A stretch of 64,000 nucleotides of DNA. It comes from Camelus bactrianus. Lineage: Eukaryota > Chordata > Mammalia > Artiodactyla > Camelidae. Position numbers and translations under genes: made by a program. The DNA is taken from assembly GCF_048773025.1 (NCBI RefSeq), contig NC_133572.1, forward strand, positions 4,231,001-4,295,000. The letters run 5' to 3'. Below the pieces are notes generated by a model. The model searched no databases and was not told the origin of the DNA. It was given only the letters and a program-made list of their open reading frames with translations. Shown here piece after piece: positions 1 through 11,102 of this stretch (the stretch's first letter is position 1; every line of letters starts with the position of its first letter).

Positions 1-248
1 GGGGACAGACCCCTCCCTCTCTCCTGCTCACACTTGGAGGGACGCGTGACCCACAGCCCCTCCTGGCACGCCCTCCAGGCCCCGCGGAGTCAGAGACACA
101 TCAGGCAGCTCCCGGGGCTGCACCAGGACCGCCCGTGGCCCTGACGGCCTGGGATCCTACGGGGAAGATGAGGGCCTGCACTTCCAGGGATGAGTGGCAG
201 GCAGGTGGCTGCTCAAAATGGGCTGAAACAAGCCCATTTGGTCCCGTT

Positions 249-275
249 ATTTAAATTGAAGTACAGTTGATTTAC
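249..275 (-). mobile_element. Short inverted LINE-1 tail piece
   Basis: TTAAATTGAAGTACAGTTGA followed by TTTACA is the reverse complement of the L1 3' terminus (TGTAAATCAAC...TTCAATTAAA) seen at 14390 and 16065. It lies 11 bp before the + strand L1 end at 286, so the two may be one rearranged insertion. Confidence 0.55.
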
Positions 276-285
276 ATACAAATCT

Positions 286-596
286 CGCATGTCATCACTT
301 ACATGTGGAATCTGAAAAATGATACAGATGAATTTATTTACAAAACAGAAACAGACTCACAGACGTAGAAAACAAACTTCTGGTTATCAAAGGGGAAATG
401 GGGGGGAAGGAATAAACTAGGAGTTTGGGGTTAGCAGATACACACTGCCCTACATAAAACAGAGAAACAAGGTCCTACTGTACAGCGCAGGGAACTATAT
501 TCAGTATCTCGTAATAACCTATAATGAAAAGAATACGTATGTGTACACTGTGGTGTGTATCACGACACTGCACTCCAGAAACTAACGCTTGGTCCC
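286..596 (+). mobile_element. LINE-1 3' end (artiodactyl-type 3'UTR)
   Basis: Begins ACTTACATGTGGAATCTG and runs through the landmarks CAGACTCACAGACGTAGAAA, GGAGTTTGGGGTTAGCAGAT and GCGCAGGGAACTATATTCAG, shared with the copies at 14080-14413, 15859-16090 and 31900-32249. A 5'-truncated, non-coding LINE-1 3' end, diverged from the younger copy at 31529. Confidence 0.85.
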
Positions 597-684
597 TTTT
601 TTAATACCTGTGGGGTGCGTCTTCTTGGAAATGATCGGTGACCATGGGGTGGTTAGTCCAGGTTATTCCAGTTTGTAAGACTAG

Positions 685-686
<2 letters not shown>

Positions 687-715
<29 letters not shown>
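687..715. repeat. (TG)n microsatellite
   Basis: About 14 uninterrupted TG units. The short frame over it, with its run of CV residues, is an artefact of the repeat. Confidence 0.97.
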
Positions 716-1416
716 GTCATGGCCATGGCCCAGGGAAAGCTTATTACCCGGACGCTCCGGGGGTCAGGGAGGAGGAGGGAAATGCAGGAACTATTTGTTC
801 CTTCCTTCCCAGATCCCTTCTGTGGGAATATTGAAAACAGCCCTCTGGCATTAAGTAAAATCTCTGCATTCCACCCTCCTGGTGTCCTGGAAATTGCACG
901 GATCCCGGAGTCACGAGACCAGGTCTGGGCCCACCTTTACCCCCAGCTAGCTCTGCGGCCATGGCAGGCAGCGCACCACTCCGCGTGTCACACCAGATGA
1001 CGTCTGTGACTTTACAACACATCCTAGTAGGTGTAACTGGAGGTGCCAGGAGTGTGCGTGTGGTTTTTCCAAACATGCTTTGCTTCAAATTCTGAATAAA
1101 TCACACATGAGATTAATACAAGGTTAATACAAAGTCTATCTCTTTAAAATATATATATATTTGAATATTTAAAATATAAATATATAAATACATATATATT
1201 TAAAGCCACGGAGGATAGCCTTAGTTCTATTCACATGGATGAGTAAAGCAGAGAAATCTATTGTCCCTAACACACTTCTTGAGATACAAGGAAGTAAATA
1301 CTAAGTAAATACTAAATACTAAGAAAGTAAACCAAAGGATACAGGCTTTAGAGCTGAGTCACTCTGCCCATTGAAAAGTCCCGCCCGCAGAAGCCAGCCT
1401 CACGATGACCACTCAC

Positions 1417-1577
1417 CCCACAGAGCCATGAAGATGGAGAAGAAGACGGTGGCGGGGTTGTCAAACAGGTGGCTGGCCCGCGCCGTGCCGCAGGCTGAGC
1501 TGAGGTTCCAGTAATCGCAGGACTTGTCACACAGGGGACACATGGTGAAGGCGTTCTGCTGGTCACACATCTCTTTG
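1417..1577 (-). CDS. ANO2: ANO2 internal exon: cysteine-rich extracellular loop 1 and start of TM2
   Basis: 161 bp exon with a ctactgcag acceptor and a gtgagt donor. The first C completes Ser; the peptide starts [20 protein letters not shown] and ends [15 protein letters not shown], with one base of the next Ala codon. Five cysteines are spaced 9-3-4-9, the same spacing as in TMEM16A, where they form disulfides in the first extracellular loop. NLSS in this loop is a possible N-glycosylation site. FFSIFMALW opens TM2. DQQNAFTM is diagnostic for ANO2 against ANO1 DQRHNITM (from memory). Human has Arg for the first Lys. The next exon (TMFLENWKR in human) would lie before base 1. Confidence 0.97.
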
Positions 1578-3524
1578 CTGCAGTAGACAGAGGCCATGGG
1601 GTCAGGGGGCCCCAGCAGGACCCACCCCAAGCAAATCACCCCCAAAACAGCTCCCACTTCCAAACCCATGGCTAAGTTTATCCACTCCACCAGCAAGGTG
1701 TGTTAAGAGAGTTGGGACTGGATTCTTCCCCACTGGGAGTGTTATTCCTACATTTTGCCTTTTAAAAAATGGATGGGCTACCTTCCAAGGTATGGAGCCC
1801 TCACTCCTGTCACTAGAAATGACCCAACAGAAGATTAGTGACCATCTGTCAGGGATGCTGGACATTGGACAAAGCCTTGTAAGTCCCTTTAAAATGTGCC
1901 GAGTCTGTGAGCATCACAATTATGAATACAGCACCCATCTGAGGTCAGATTCCATCAACCTCCTTCAAGTTTGGTCTGTCTTCTTAAACCCTCCTGGCTA
2001 TCTCACCGATGTGTAAGGCTGGTCTCAAGGAGGAACACACATGAGTGCACAGCTGGACCCTCCCAAGCTCCTCCTTCCAGAAGGAGAAACCACATGAAGC
2101 ATGGAGGCAGGTGGTCGGAAGCCCCTTATCTATGTGTATCAGCCACGTGACCACTTGCAGAAAGGGAATTCATAACCTCAACCCAAAGAGAATTATCACA
2201 ACCCTGAAATGGGATGAGGGAGGCCAAAAGAAAAAGGTAAAATCTTCCAAAGTCTGGATTCCAGGATCCTTGGACACAGAAGCACAAGTCAAACAGTCAC
2301 CACCTACATCCCCACCTACCCTCGGTGTATTTCTATTTAACAGACTGATGCATAGATCTGAAAGTCCTTTCATTCGTTAGGTGACTAGCTGCATCCAGCG
2401 AATTCAGGCTCACCTAAGTGCTGCAAATAAGAACCAAAGGATTCTCAGGCCCTAAGTGGCTTCCCCAGTTACCCTCCGCACCACACACTTGTAGGAAAGT
2501 GAACTCATTTCGCCAGTGTGTAGGAGTCTCCCTAGGGGATGGGCAGATGGCTCCGCTCATGGTCTGGGGGGAAAGGGTGGAGAACTGGAGCTTTCCTGAC
2601 AATGCAGCACTGGCTGTTCTCCCAGTGATGGGGAGGCAGGGGTCCCACATTGAAACCACAGCTGTGTTTTCTCCGGAGAGAGGCAGCAGAGGGCGCCACA
2701 GAGCACGGCTGGCAAGCGGGAGGCAGCAGCCGGGTGAGTGCGCTGGTACCCGGTGCTAAGCCAGTGCTGATGAAGCCCAGGAGCCAGCGGGATGCCTGCG
2801 TGCAGCCCCTCCGCGTTAAGCAGCTGAAAGGTGTCACTGAGGGCTGTCACTGTCTGTCCAGTCCCAGCTTGCAGGCTTGTGTTTAATGAGCTATTAAGGC
2901 CGCGGCAGGGAGGCCTTCTGTGTGAGAGAATGGAAAGTCTGGGTCTCCCAGGATAAATCCTCATTCCTCCACTGACGTGCTGCTAAGCTCTCCACTGGCA
3001 AGTGTCAATAGCCGTGACTCACTCCCATGGACAATATTAAGCAGTGATTTTTTTTAATAATAAGTTCAGCTGTGCTAGCTTCACCTGGGCATATTCTTTT
3101 TGGTAATTGGAGAGCAAGGTTTATTTTAAGTCTTTGGGGCCAGACAAATGTTCGCTGCTGCTTTGGGAGAGGCGAGGACCTCTGAGAAAACAGATTCACA
3201 CAGAAACCTGCCGGTCCGTATAAGGTCTCGTCCGGAGCTCGGCTTCTGCGCCGGCCCCGGGAAGACCTGCGTTCTCAGGGTCGCCCTGCAGGTGGGCTGG
3301 AGACGGTGCTCTGTGGTTGGGGGCTTTTTTTTAACACGGAGACAGAGGGGTGGAGAGGGGTAATCCTAATCAATCCGATGCCAGTCAAAACGCGTCAACG
3401 CTAAAAGGTCAGGAATGAAAAAAAGGATCAGCAGCCAGCTTGGTGCAAAGCACTCTGAACCTCAGCTGCTGTGCAAGTTGTGGGCTTTAAAATCAGAATA
3501 CGGCCAACTGCGGGTGCTCTGTAT

Positions 3525-3671
3525 GTACTGGGTTGGGGGTTTTGTGGGGGAGGTTGATGCAGGCAACTTTTTTTTTTCATGGAGGGACTGGGGATTGAAC
3601 CCAGGACCTCGTGCATGTTAAGCATGCGCTCTACCACTGAGCTATACGTATACATATACTGCAGCCACCCC
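3525..3671 (-). mobile_element. tRNA-derived SINE, camelid VIC type
   Basis: On the minus strand it reads TATAGCTCAG (wait: preceded by an extra ~18 bases after GGGGGTGG), TAGCTCAGTGGTAGAGC (A box), GGTTCAATCCCCAG (B box), CCTCCATG, an A run, and the CCTCCCCCACAAAA tail typical of this SINE family. The extra bases include CTGCAGTATATGTATACG between the 5' end and the A box, absent from the copy at 20887. Confidence 0.88.
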
Positions 3672-4329
3672 CTGCAAGCCAACAACAGAACTCTGGAGAA
3701 ATTCTGCCTTAGGATGACGTTAAAAGGACTTTGTATTCTCTGAAAGAGGCTGCTTCCGACCAAGCTGGAAGATGAGGGAAGCGCCCCTAGAACTGAAATC
3801 ACGTGTGGGTCGTTCACTAGCTGTGTTATCCACGGATTCCTAGTCAGAAGTAACGGTGGCTATAAATCCAATGCTGTATTTCTTCAATCTACCATTTTCT
3901 CGAGGAAGCAGAAGAAGGTCGACGAAAGGCCTGACCATCAGTTGAACCAAGACCCCAAAGCGGGTGGCGTTCTCAGTGAGGGACCCGCTGCTCACACATT
4001 ACACGATACAGGGCTGTGCTTAGCACAGAGGGAGGAGGTGCGATGAGGCAATTATTTGGGAATTTCAGACACAGCATCTGCTATTAAGATCTCAGACCTA
4101 AAGCAACCAACTTTTAAAATATGGTTTAGATTAATCAGCTTTAAAAAAAAAAAAGCTCCAGTCTTTCCGACTGATGTGAGCAAATGGCTAACAAATGAAA
4201 GCAGAGGCAAGTTGTACAGGTGTGTCAAGCACATGTGGAATCACTACTCACAAGCGGTGCTTGTGTCTCACATATCAAAGCTATTGGTGATAAAAGGCAC
4301 CATTTAAAGTTTCACATGATGTAAAATTT

Positions 4330-4450
4330 CTGGATTTGATACCGTATAGTTTACACAAGACGTCATCACCATTGGAGGAGACTGGACCCGTCTACTGTCT
4401 TTACAACGTCCTGTGAATCTGTAACGCTTTCAAAATAAAACATTTTTTAA
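4330..4450 (+). mobile_element. Old LINE-1 3' end
   Basis: ACCATTGGAGGAGACTGG, TGTGAATCTGTAA and TTTCAAAATAAAACATTTTT match the closing sequence of ancient L1M-type 3'UTRs. Clearly older than the artiodactyl L1 copies. Boundary is approximate. Confidence 0.55.
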
Positions 4451-4552
4451 AAGTCTGAAATTCCAGGCTTCACTCGAAAATTAAGAGACCTTAAAATAAT
4501 CCGAAGAATAGCGCAAGTGCTTTTTTTTAATAGTTGTCATATTATTTTTTTC

Positions 4553-4664
4553 TTTTTTAAAACATTTTTATTGATTTATAATCATTTTACAATGTTGTGT
4601 CAAATTCCAGTGTAGAGCCCAATTTTTCAGCTATACATGAACATATATATATTCATTGTCTTAA
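4553..4664 (-). mobile_element. LINE-1 3' tail, 5'-truncated
   Basis: + strand AAAACATTTTTATTGATTTA then TACAATGTTGTGTCAA is the reverse complement of the artiodactyl L1 terminus (TTGACACAACATTGTA). Only about 110 bp remain. Confidence 0.75.
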
Positions 4665-5639
4665 CCACGCGTAGGAGTGGCTCACAGACTCAGACCCTGG
4701 CGGAGCATGAATTTGTTTGGATTCAGAACTGGGATTTAGAGGCTACTCCTCTGCTGATGAGCAGTGATATTTTCTGAGTTTTCATCAGGCCCATAGGACT
4801 TGGACTTTTGATAAATAGACAATTGTGATTAGGGAGGAATTATCAAAAAATTGCTTTAGTTGCTGAAGATTTTTTATTCACACTTTCCTGACTTGCCACA
4901 CCCTCCCCTGAGTCTGAAAAACTGACAACCAAAATTTCAAGCTTTATAACAGCCAATTTCAAACTTTTTTTGGTTAAAAAATAGTTTAAGATTTTTGTAT
5001 CAGATTCCAGTATGCAAATATACACTCTCCCCAGAAACACACTTCTATAACTAAATAACATGTCATGGGCCAACATTATACGTCCTTCTTATGATAAATG
5101 CTAATATTAGGCTTCACTCTACCCTACCCTGTCTTACTTCAGTTCATTTAAAGGATAACCATGAAACTGATTCTACAATCCACTGACAGGTTATCCACAG
5201 TTTGTAAACATCACGCACTCGGACAGGCAATGCAATACATCTGCAATGATGACCACATTTTACATGCACATGTGCCTGCACGTATGTGAGTGTTCGTTCA
5301 TGTGCAGATATACGCCTTTGCAGCATCTGTGGACCATGGTTGTTTCCAGCTGCCATGGTCGCCGTCACAGGTCCTCCCATGTGGGGAACCAGGGCACAAG
5401 TTCTCAGCCCGGCTGCAGCCAGAACACGGACGCCCTACCCACCACACTGCACTGGTTCTCTGTGTGTGGTAGGATGTCCTCCAGTTTTGACCAACCTGAG
5501 GACCAGCCCTCTGGGGATCACAAATGGACAACTGAGCCGTGTTTCCTGAGAAGGCACCAGGCGGGGCCCGTTGGAGCTCTGGGGCTGCCGAGGACGAGAA
5601 GAGCCCTCTGGAAGACCCCATGGCTGACTCAGGGAAAAC

Positions 5640-5830
5640 CAAGGCTTTGGAGCAGGAGGTGGCAGAGCTCAAATCCCAACCCTGACAATGACTAGTTGTT
5701 AGGCAAGTTATGTGCCCTGTGAGGTGAAAATAATAATGCTATCTTACAGCGTCTACAGTGCTCTCCACAGGGTCAAACAACAGCGCTTAAAAACCGCCCA
5801 GCACCATGCCTGGTACAACTAATGCTAGCT
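5640..5830 (+). repeat. MIR SINE
   Basis: GGTGGCAGAGCTCAAATCCC, AGGCAAGTTATGTGCCC and AGCACCATGCCTGGTAC are the MIR order of landmarks. Diverged, as expected for a pan-mammalian element. Confidence 0.75.
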
Positions 5831-5832
5831 TT

Positions 5833-5966
5833 TGGTGGTGGTGGTGGTGGGGGATTCGGTTTATTTATTTATTCATTTATTCATTTATTTAATGGAGGGA
5901 CTGGGGACGGAACCCAGGACCTCGTGCATGCTAAGCACACCCTCTACCACTGCGCTGTACCTTCCC
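5833..5966 (-). mobile_element. tRNA-derived SINE, camelid VIC type
   Basis: Minus strand: a GCGCAGTGGTAGAGG A-box region, GGTTCCGTCCCCAG at the B box, then CCTCCATTAAATAAATGAAT and a long AAATAAATAAACC tail ending CCCCCACCACC. It abuts the end of a MIR at 5640-5830, and AGCTTT occurs on both sides, a possible but short target duplication. Confidence 0.87.
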
Positions 5967-6611
5967 TACAAAAGCTTTCTGTAGATTGACACAGTCGTGC
6001 AAGCCACCTGGCTCCTGCCGCTGGTGAATACACTTTCCTCAAAGAGCAGAGTCCTTGCCCCCTGCTTCAGGACAGCCTTACTTTCCCCAGTACTGCCCCC
6101 AAGTACAGCGGACACCCACAGTCTGCCCAGTGCCCCCATCCAGGGGGGACTATCTCGCTGGTACAGTGGGATCCTGCGCCACAGCCCTGTCTGGCTGGCC
6201 CAGAGCCTCCACCTAAGCCAGAATGAGTCAGCAGGACCTTTTCACTTGGGGCCACTTGAGTGTAGCACCCATCGCTCCCGGCAGCGATGGTTATTATATC
6301 CAACGGAGAAAAGCCGCAGTGGAACAAGGAAGCACTAGGCAGAGTCAGAGCTAGGCCATCGACAGAAAGAGGCCCTGTTTCCACGGCTCCCTGGGTGAGC
6401 CGCAGGCCTGCCACAGGGGTTCCTGAGAATACATGCCCTTTTTCTGCTTAAGTTAGTTCCAGCGCATTTCTATGACTTGCAACTGGAAGAATATTCAAAC
6501 ACACAAATGATGCTTCAGTTTGCAAGGACAGCTCTGAAGATGGCAAGAGATCTGAATTCTAAACATTGGCTAAGTGTCTTTAGTCCCTTGGACTTGGTTT
6601 CCACATATGTT

Positions 6612-6790
6612 GTTGACTCATTCAGCAATTGTTTATTGCTGTCCTGCTGTGTGCCGGACACTGCCTCCTTTAATCCTCACCACCCCCCCAGGAGGTGGAC
6701 GTGGCCATTACCATTGTACAGTCAAGGAAGCGGAGACTGGGGAGAGCCGCCCGGTCACACAGCTAACATGTGACACGGTCAGCCCTTTAG
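6612..6790 (-). repeat. MIR SINE
   Basis: + strand CAATTGTTTATTGCTGTCCT, TGTGTGCCGGACACTG, TTTAATCCTCACCACC and GGTCACACAGCTAACATG give a near full-length MIR in reverse. Confidence 0.85.
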
Positions 6791-7387
6791 GCACTATTTC
6801 TAAGCACTTATTTTCCTTGTAAGATCTCGTCCGCATAAGGACCAGCCTTTGCTCCATCTCCTGGATCTCCAAGAGCCCCGCCAGGGCCCTGTCACCTCCT
6901 GGAGTTCCTGGCTTCCTGAGCCAGGGCTGAGTTCAGTTCCAGGGCTGCCCGCCTCTGCAGACAGCATCGCAGCGTTATCCCAGCAGTGTCCGACCACACA
7001 GACATCATCTCCACCCAGCACCCCTCGACATGTCCTGCCTTGGGTTGGCTGGGAAACCAGAGGAACAAAAGTCAAGAAATTGAGGGAAAAAAGCTTTTTC
7101 CGGGCATGATTTCTTTTTTGTCAGTTATCTTCCACCTGCCCAGTCAGAGCCTGGCTCTGCAGAACTTGACTAGGAAAGGAAGTGGCCGCACCCAGCACGG
7201 CTCTGAGCCATCCCCAGAATCCGTCACTCCCCCAGCTCTAGGAGGAAAGTGACAGGAGTGGGAAGGGACGGGGAAGGACAGAGGGTGAGACTTTGGAAGG
7301 AGGCACGTGAAACGCACTTGCAACCGGAATGAAATTCCAAATGACTGACATGCAGGAACTGAGACATTTCCTTTAAAACCAGCTCAC

Positions 7388-7522
7388 CTGGGAATATCTT
7401 CTTCGATGGTCGCACATCCATAAAGAAACACAATCACCCCAATTACAGACGACGGGATGAGGAAGGACGTATATAATCCCAGCCAGGCAAAATACAGCCC
7501 GATTTTTTCTCCAAAATACTTT
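7388..7522 (-). CDS. ANO2: ANO2 internal exon: transmembrane helix 1
   Basis: 135 bp exon with a cttttgcag acceptor and a gtgagc donor. One base completes Arg, then 44 codons start [20 protein letters not shown] and end [10 protein letters not shown], with Ser split AG|C. The hydrophobic run from IGLYFAWLG to GVIVFLYG is TM1 of the ten-helix anoctamin fold, flanked by charged KYFGEK on the cytosolic side and acidic EED on the outer side. [11 protein letters not shown] is the ANO2 form; ANO1 has TQMLIPASIVG (from memory). The chloride pore is lined mainly by later helices, outside this window. Confidence 0.97.
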
Positions 7523-8886
7523 CTGCAAAAGCAAGAAAAGAAAACACATTATTAAGAAGACCGCAGACCTTCCTTATTTCTGTGTGCTCACAACCTGACA
7601 ACAGGTCAGCATAAATGGAAAGAGAAGGAAATCACAGGGGAGGGGAGACCTCGGCACACGGAATCAACAACTGTTTCTTTTCTGAAATGAATCACATTCC
7701 ATTAGCATCACATACACACACCTGTCCAGGCTGTTCACGTAAAGTAGCTGCAAGAAGGGATCCAGCCGTAAGAGCAGGCTGAAAACATGCCATAAATTTT
7801 GGCATCTTGACCAGACAAACATGAATAACACATCATCATGTCACGAGTGCTGCAGTACTCAGGACGCAGAAAAACACACTTTTTTGAAACTAGCTTATTT
7901 AAACAAAACACACATATTGGGGGGCACGTATACTCATGTAGACAAACCAGTACAGACACTTGTAGGAAAATGACTAGGAGCAATTCAACACAATATGAGT
8001 CATGGTTTTGTTAGCTCGTGGGATTGTGGATGGGTGTTATTTATTTTTTTTCCTGCATTTTTAAGCTCTCTACTTTGTTAGTGAATTATTTTTATAATAA
8101 AAAGTGGTTTCTTTTTAAAAGAAAATGTACCAGCCCATATCTTATGGTTCCCCAGCTAGTAAAGTTAGTAAATCACCACACTAAGCCCCTAAAAAGGGGT
8201 TTTCCCTTCGATGGAATATTGCTGATGGGTGTCTGGTTAAGAAAAATATGATCCACGAAGGAGAAGTATATTTTATTTCCAACGAGCCCCCGACATAAAA
8301 CACGGGAGGGAAACAGAAGCTCCGCCCACCCTTGGAGGGAAGGACCAAAGGGCAAGGAGAACAAGTAAAATCTGTTCACCCCCACCAGATGCTCTCCCAC
8401 CACAACGCAGCCAACCGCCAGGAAATGTAGCCCCCCCACCACAAGACAAAGCCGGACAATCTGCGCAATCAAAACTTCCCTTGAGCCCATCAGAGTGGAG
8501 GCTGCAAGGTAACCAGGTCAGCAGAATTTTAAAAAAAAATGACAAGCTCTTGCAAGGAAATGGGACACACAACCATTTCGTGTCAGAGCCTGGGAGGGAA
8601 AGGCAGTCACCATAAAAGTGAGGAAGAAGAAACAGCTAAAATGTTTAAAATTCTGGAAGCTGAGTGTCAGTTAGCGTGACAGACCAGGGCAGCTGAGAGG
8701 ATGTACTCATTCACAAGATCCTGTCCAGCGACCGGTGGCCGCCACCCAGTTATGCATGAGGAGGACACCTAACAAGGATGGAGACCAGAGAGAGCCCCCT
8801 TAGTTGCACACAGGCCTGAAAGCCCGCCCATCTCCCTGGACCATCTTTCATTCAAACCAGACGCCTAAGCACCAGGTATCAAGGAT

Positions 8887-8903
8887 GGGGGGGGGGGGGG
8901 GGG
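8887..8903. repeat. G homopolymer (17)
   Basis: Seventeen consecutive G, likely length-variable between animals and hard to sequence exactly. Confidence 0.95.
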
Positions 8904-8979
8904 TCTGATGCTGGGGGAGGGGCAGGAGAGAGACCCCCTGTGGCAAAGGTCTCCTGAGATCTGAGGGTGGAAAGGGCAC

Positions 8980-10265
8980 GGCGAGGACCATTCTCCAGTG
9001 CACCACCACCCACACAAAGCAGACGGCAACAGCATCCCACCGCCGGGCGAACCTGAAGGCTGTGGTGCCCTGACAGCGACTTGAGCGAAAACACAACACA
9101 GAACCACCTCAGCCCCTGGACTGATTCCACTCCCCTCACTAACGGTCAGAGAGGCAGAAGCCCACTTCCAGGTGTAAATACCATCGACTTTAGTTTCTAC
9201 TGTCCTTTCACACACAATGTCCAGAATTCAATTTAAAAAAAAAAAATCTTGAGAAACGCAAACACACAAAAGAACACTGTCAAGAAATGAGGCAATCGAC
9301 AAAACCAAAGTCGATCCAGATGCCAGAATTATCACACAGGAGCTTCAAAATAACCACAATAATATGCTAAGGAATAATCTAATGCCAAAGAAGGGCAACG
9401 TGCATGAGAAAACTGGGAATTTCCATAGAGAGACACATATAAAAGCATAACATGGAAATCCCAGAGCAAAAAAAAATTATACTGCATATGAAAAATGTCT
9501 TCATTAGAGTGCATTAGCAGGTGACTGAACGCAGCTGGGGTAAGACTCAATAAACTTGAAGTTATAAGTCAATGAGTATTATCTAAACTAAGATACAAAG
9601 AGAAAAAAAAGTAAAGAATAAAAAAGAATGTAGCAATCAAGAGCCACAGGCAATATCAAAGGGTCTGTCATACGTGTAACTGAAGTTCCAGAGGATTAAG
9701 AGAAATAGGACCCAGAAGGAATAGCTGAATGGATTATGGTTAAGAACTTTTCCAAAATCAGAAACAACAAAACAGATCCAAGCCCTCCAGAAAACCCCAA
9801 GCACGATGGATAGAAAGGCAAAAATAAAACACCACATACCTAGACACATCATAATCAAAAAAGGGAAGAGAAAACCTTTAATTAAGCTGGAGTGGCAGGG
9901 GGTCAGTGAGATGAGGAACGGAGGATGCTATGTACGAAGGAACAAAGGTGAGATTTACAGACAATTTCTTGGCAGAAACCATGCAAGCCACAAGATGATA
10001 TAGTGGCAACGTTAAAGCAGGGAAAGGAAAAAACAAGTCAACTCAGAATACTATACACAAAGAAAATAGCTTTCAAACATGAAGACAAAACGAAGACTCT
10101 CTCAGCAAGCAAATGCTAAGGGAATTCACCGCCAACAAATGTGCACAACGAGAACCGTGAAAGGAGGTTCTTTGGTTAAAAATCTGGATCCATACAATGA
10201 AAGAGACAGCACCAGCAACAGCAAAAAGAATGGTAAATATAAAGGCATTTTTCTTATTTTGATCT
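8980..10265 (+). mobile_element. Old LINE-1 (L1M/HAL1-type) 5'UTR and ORF1-like region
   Basis: Landmarks in order: CCCACTTCCAGGTGTAAATA and CAATGTCCAGAATTCAAT (5'UTR end), then CTGTCATACGTGTAACTGAA, CACATCATAATCAAAAAAGG, ACAGACAATTTCTTGGCAGA, ACCATGCAAGCCACAAGATG and AAGGGAATTCACCGCC. These match the ORF1 region of ancient L1M/HAL1 elements as I remember them. The reading frame is broken into short pieces; the element is a dead, old copy. A 17-G run sits just before it. Confidence 0.7.
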
Positions 10266-10294
10266 TTTTAAAAGATGATTTGCCATCTAGGCTG

Positions 10295-10394
10295 CAGAAA
10301 CCAGAGCTTGGCAGGATCCCCTTCGGGATCCAGGAGAAACACTAAAAAGCAAGTTCTGATCCCCTCGTCTTTCCACTGCTTTGGATATTTCCTC
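10295..10394 (+). repeat. Unclassified ~100 bp direct repeat, copy 1
   Basis: Reads CAGAAACCAGAGCTTGGCAG, GATCCCCTTCGGGATCCAGG, AGAAACACTAAAAAGC and closes GATATTTCCTCC. It contains a perfect 7-bp stem, GGATCCC-CTTC-GGGATCC. A second copy in the same orientation lies 709 bp downstream. I cannot name the family. Confidence 0.85.
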
Positions 10395-11003
10395 CAGTGG
10401 GTGGGTAGACCTCAGTAACAGAAAATGTCGCCAACAAGGGGCAAATTCAGAAAGCACAGTGCAGAAGGGCTCGGCTTGGGGCGGCAGGGCTGTGAGAGTC
10501 AGGCTTGGCCCAAGTCCTGACATTAGGAGGCAACACAGACGCCTGCTAACGGGATGGGAACTGCTCAGCCCTCCAGAGGCAAGAAAATCCTGCTTGGAAT
10601 CTGAGAACCCTCCGTCTTTAACACTCTCTTGTGCCACTTCTGTCAAGTGCCTCCCTCTTCCCTCCCAAGTCCTCTCGTTTAAGAGGCTTCCAAACAAAGA
10701 ACTGTCGATGGAGCCAGGGAAGCCGTGGGGCCAGGCTGGCGCGACGCCAGGGCAGGCCCAGGAGCCAGAATTGGCCGGGCCGACGTGGTCCATCACAGGC
10801 CCACAGGAAGATGTGTTCAGAGGCATAAATGGGACCAAAGAAAGATCAGAGAGGGCCGGGGACCAGATGTTCGGGACACCAGGTCCAGGGTCAACCAGGA
10901 GAGGGAGGTGCAGGAGACAGGTGGAAAAGTCAGGCAGACAAGAAGTCAAAGCCGAAAAAGCTAAATTAAGGCGAGAAAAACAAGACAGGAAGAAACCAAG
11001 CCC

Positions 11004-11102
11004 CAGAAACCAGAGCCTTGGCAGGATCCTCTTCGGGATCCAGGAGAAACACTAAAAGGCGAGTTCCGCTCCCCGGTCTTTCTGCTGTTTTGGGTATTTC
11101 CT
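11004..11102 (+). repeat. Unclassified ~100 bp direct repeat, copy 2
   Basis: Same order of blocks as copy 1: CAGAAACCAGAGCCTTGGCA, GGATCCTCTTCGGGATCCAG, GAGAAACACTAAAAGGC and GGTATTTCCTC, with roughly 85% identity by eye. The stem is kept except at one position. The 600 bp between the copies are GC-rich and open in frames on both strands. Confidence 0.85.

Larger units (their letters stand above)
1..1416 (-). other. ANO2: ANO2 intron, 3' flank of the window (partial)
   Basis: Intron sequence following the TM1/TM2-loop exon. It holds a LINE-1 3' end at 286-596, a short inverted L1-tail piece at 249-275, a TG microsatellite at 687-715 and an AT-rich stretch at 1140-1200. The remaining sequence looks unique. 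The next coding exon (TMFLENWKRLQMRLGYF in human) was looked for and is not present. Confidence 0.85.
1578..7387 (-). other. ANO2: ANO2 intron, 5.8 kb
   Basis: GT-AG intron between the TM1 exon and the loop exon. It carries two minus-strand camelid-type SINEs (3525-3671 and 5833-5966), a minus-strand L1 tail (4553-4664), an old L1 3' end (about 4330-4450) and two MIRs (5640-5830, 6612-6790). Bases 1600-3500 hold no element I recognise; 6800-7380 likewise. Confidence 0.85.

Noticed and set aside
1400-1696. 98-codon minus-strand frame as a complete small gene
   Set aside because: It is an ANO2 exon read through its acceptor and donor into intron; only 1417-1577 is coding.
10287-11055. Opposed long frames: 220 codons on the minus strand (10287-10949) and 224 on the plus strand (10381-11055)
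   Set aside because: Neither shows a domain, low-complexity-free conserved motif or splice context. The block is GC-rich, which lengthens chance frames, and both frames run into the direct repeat.
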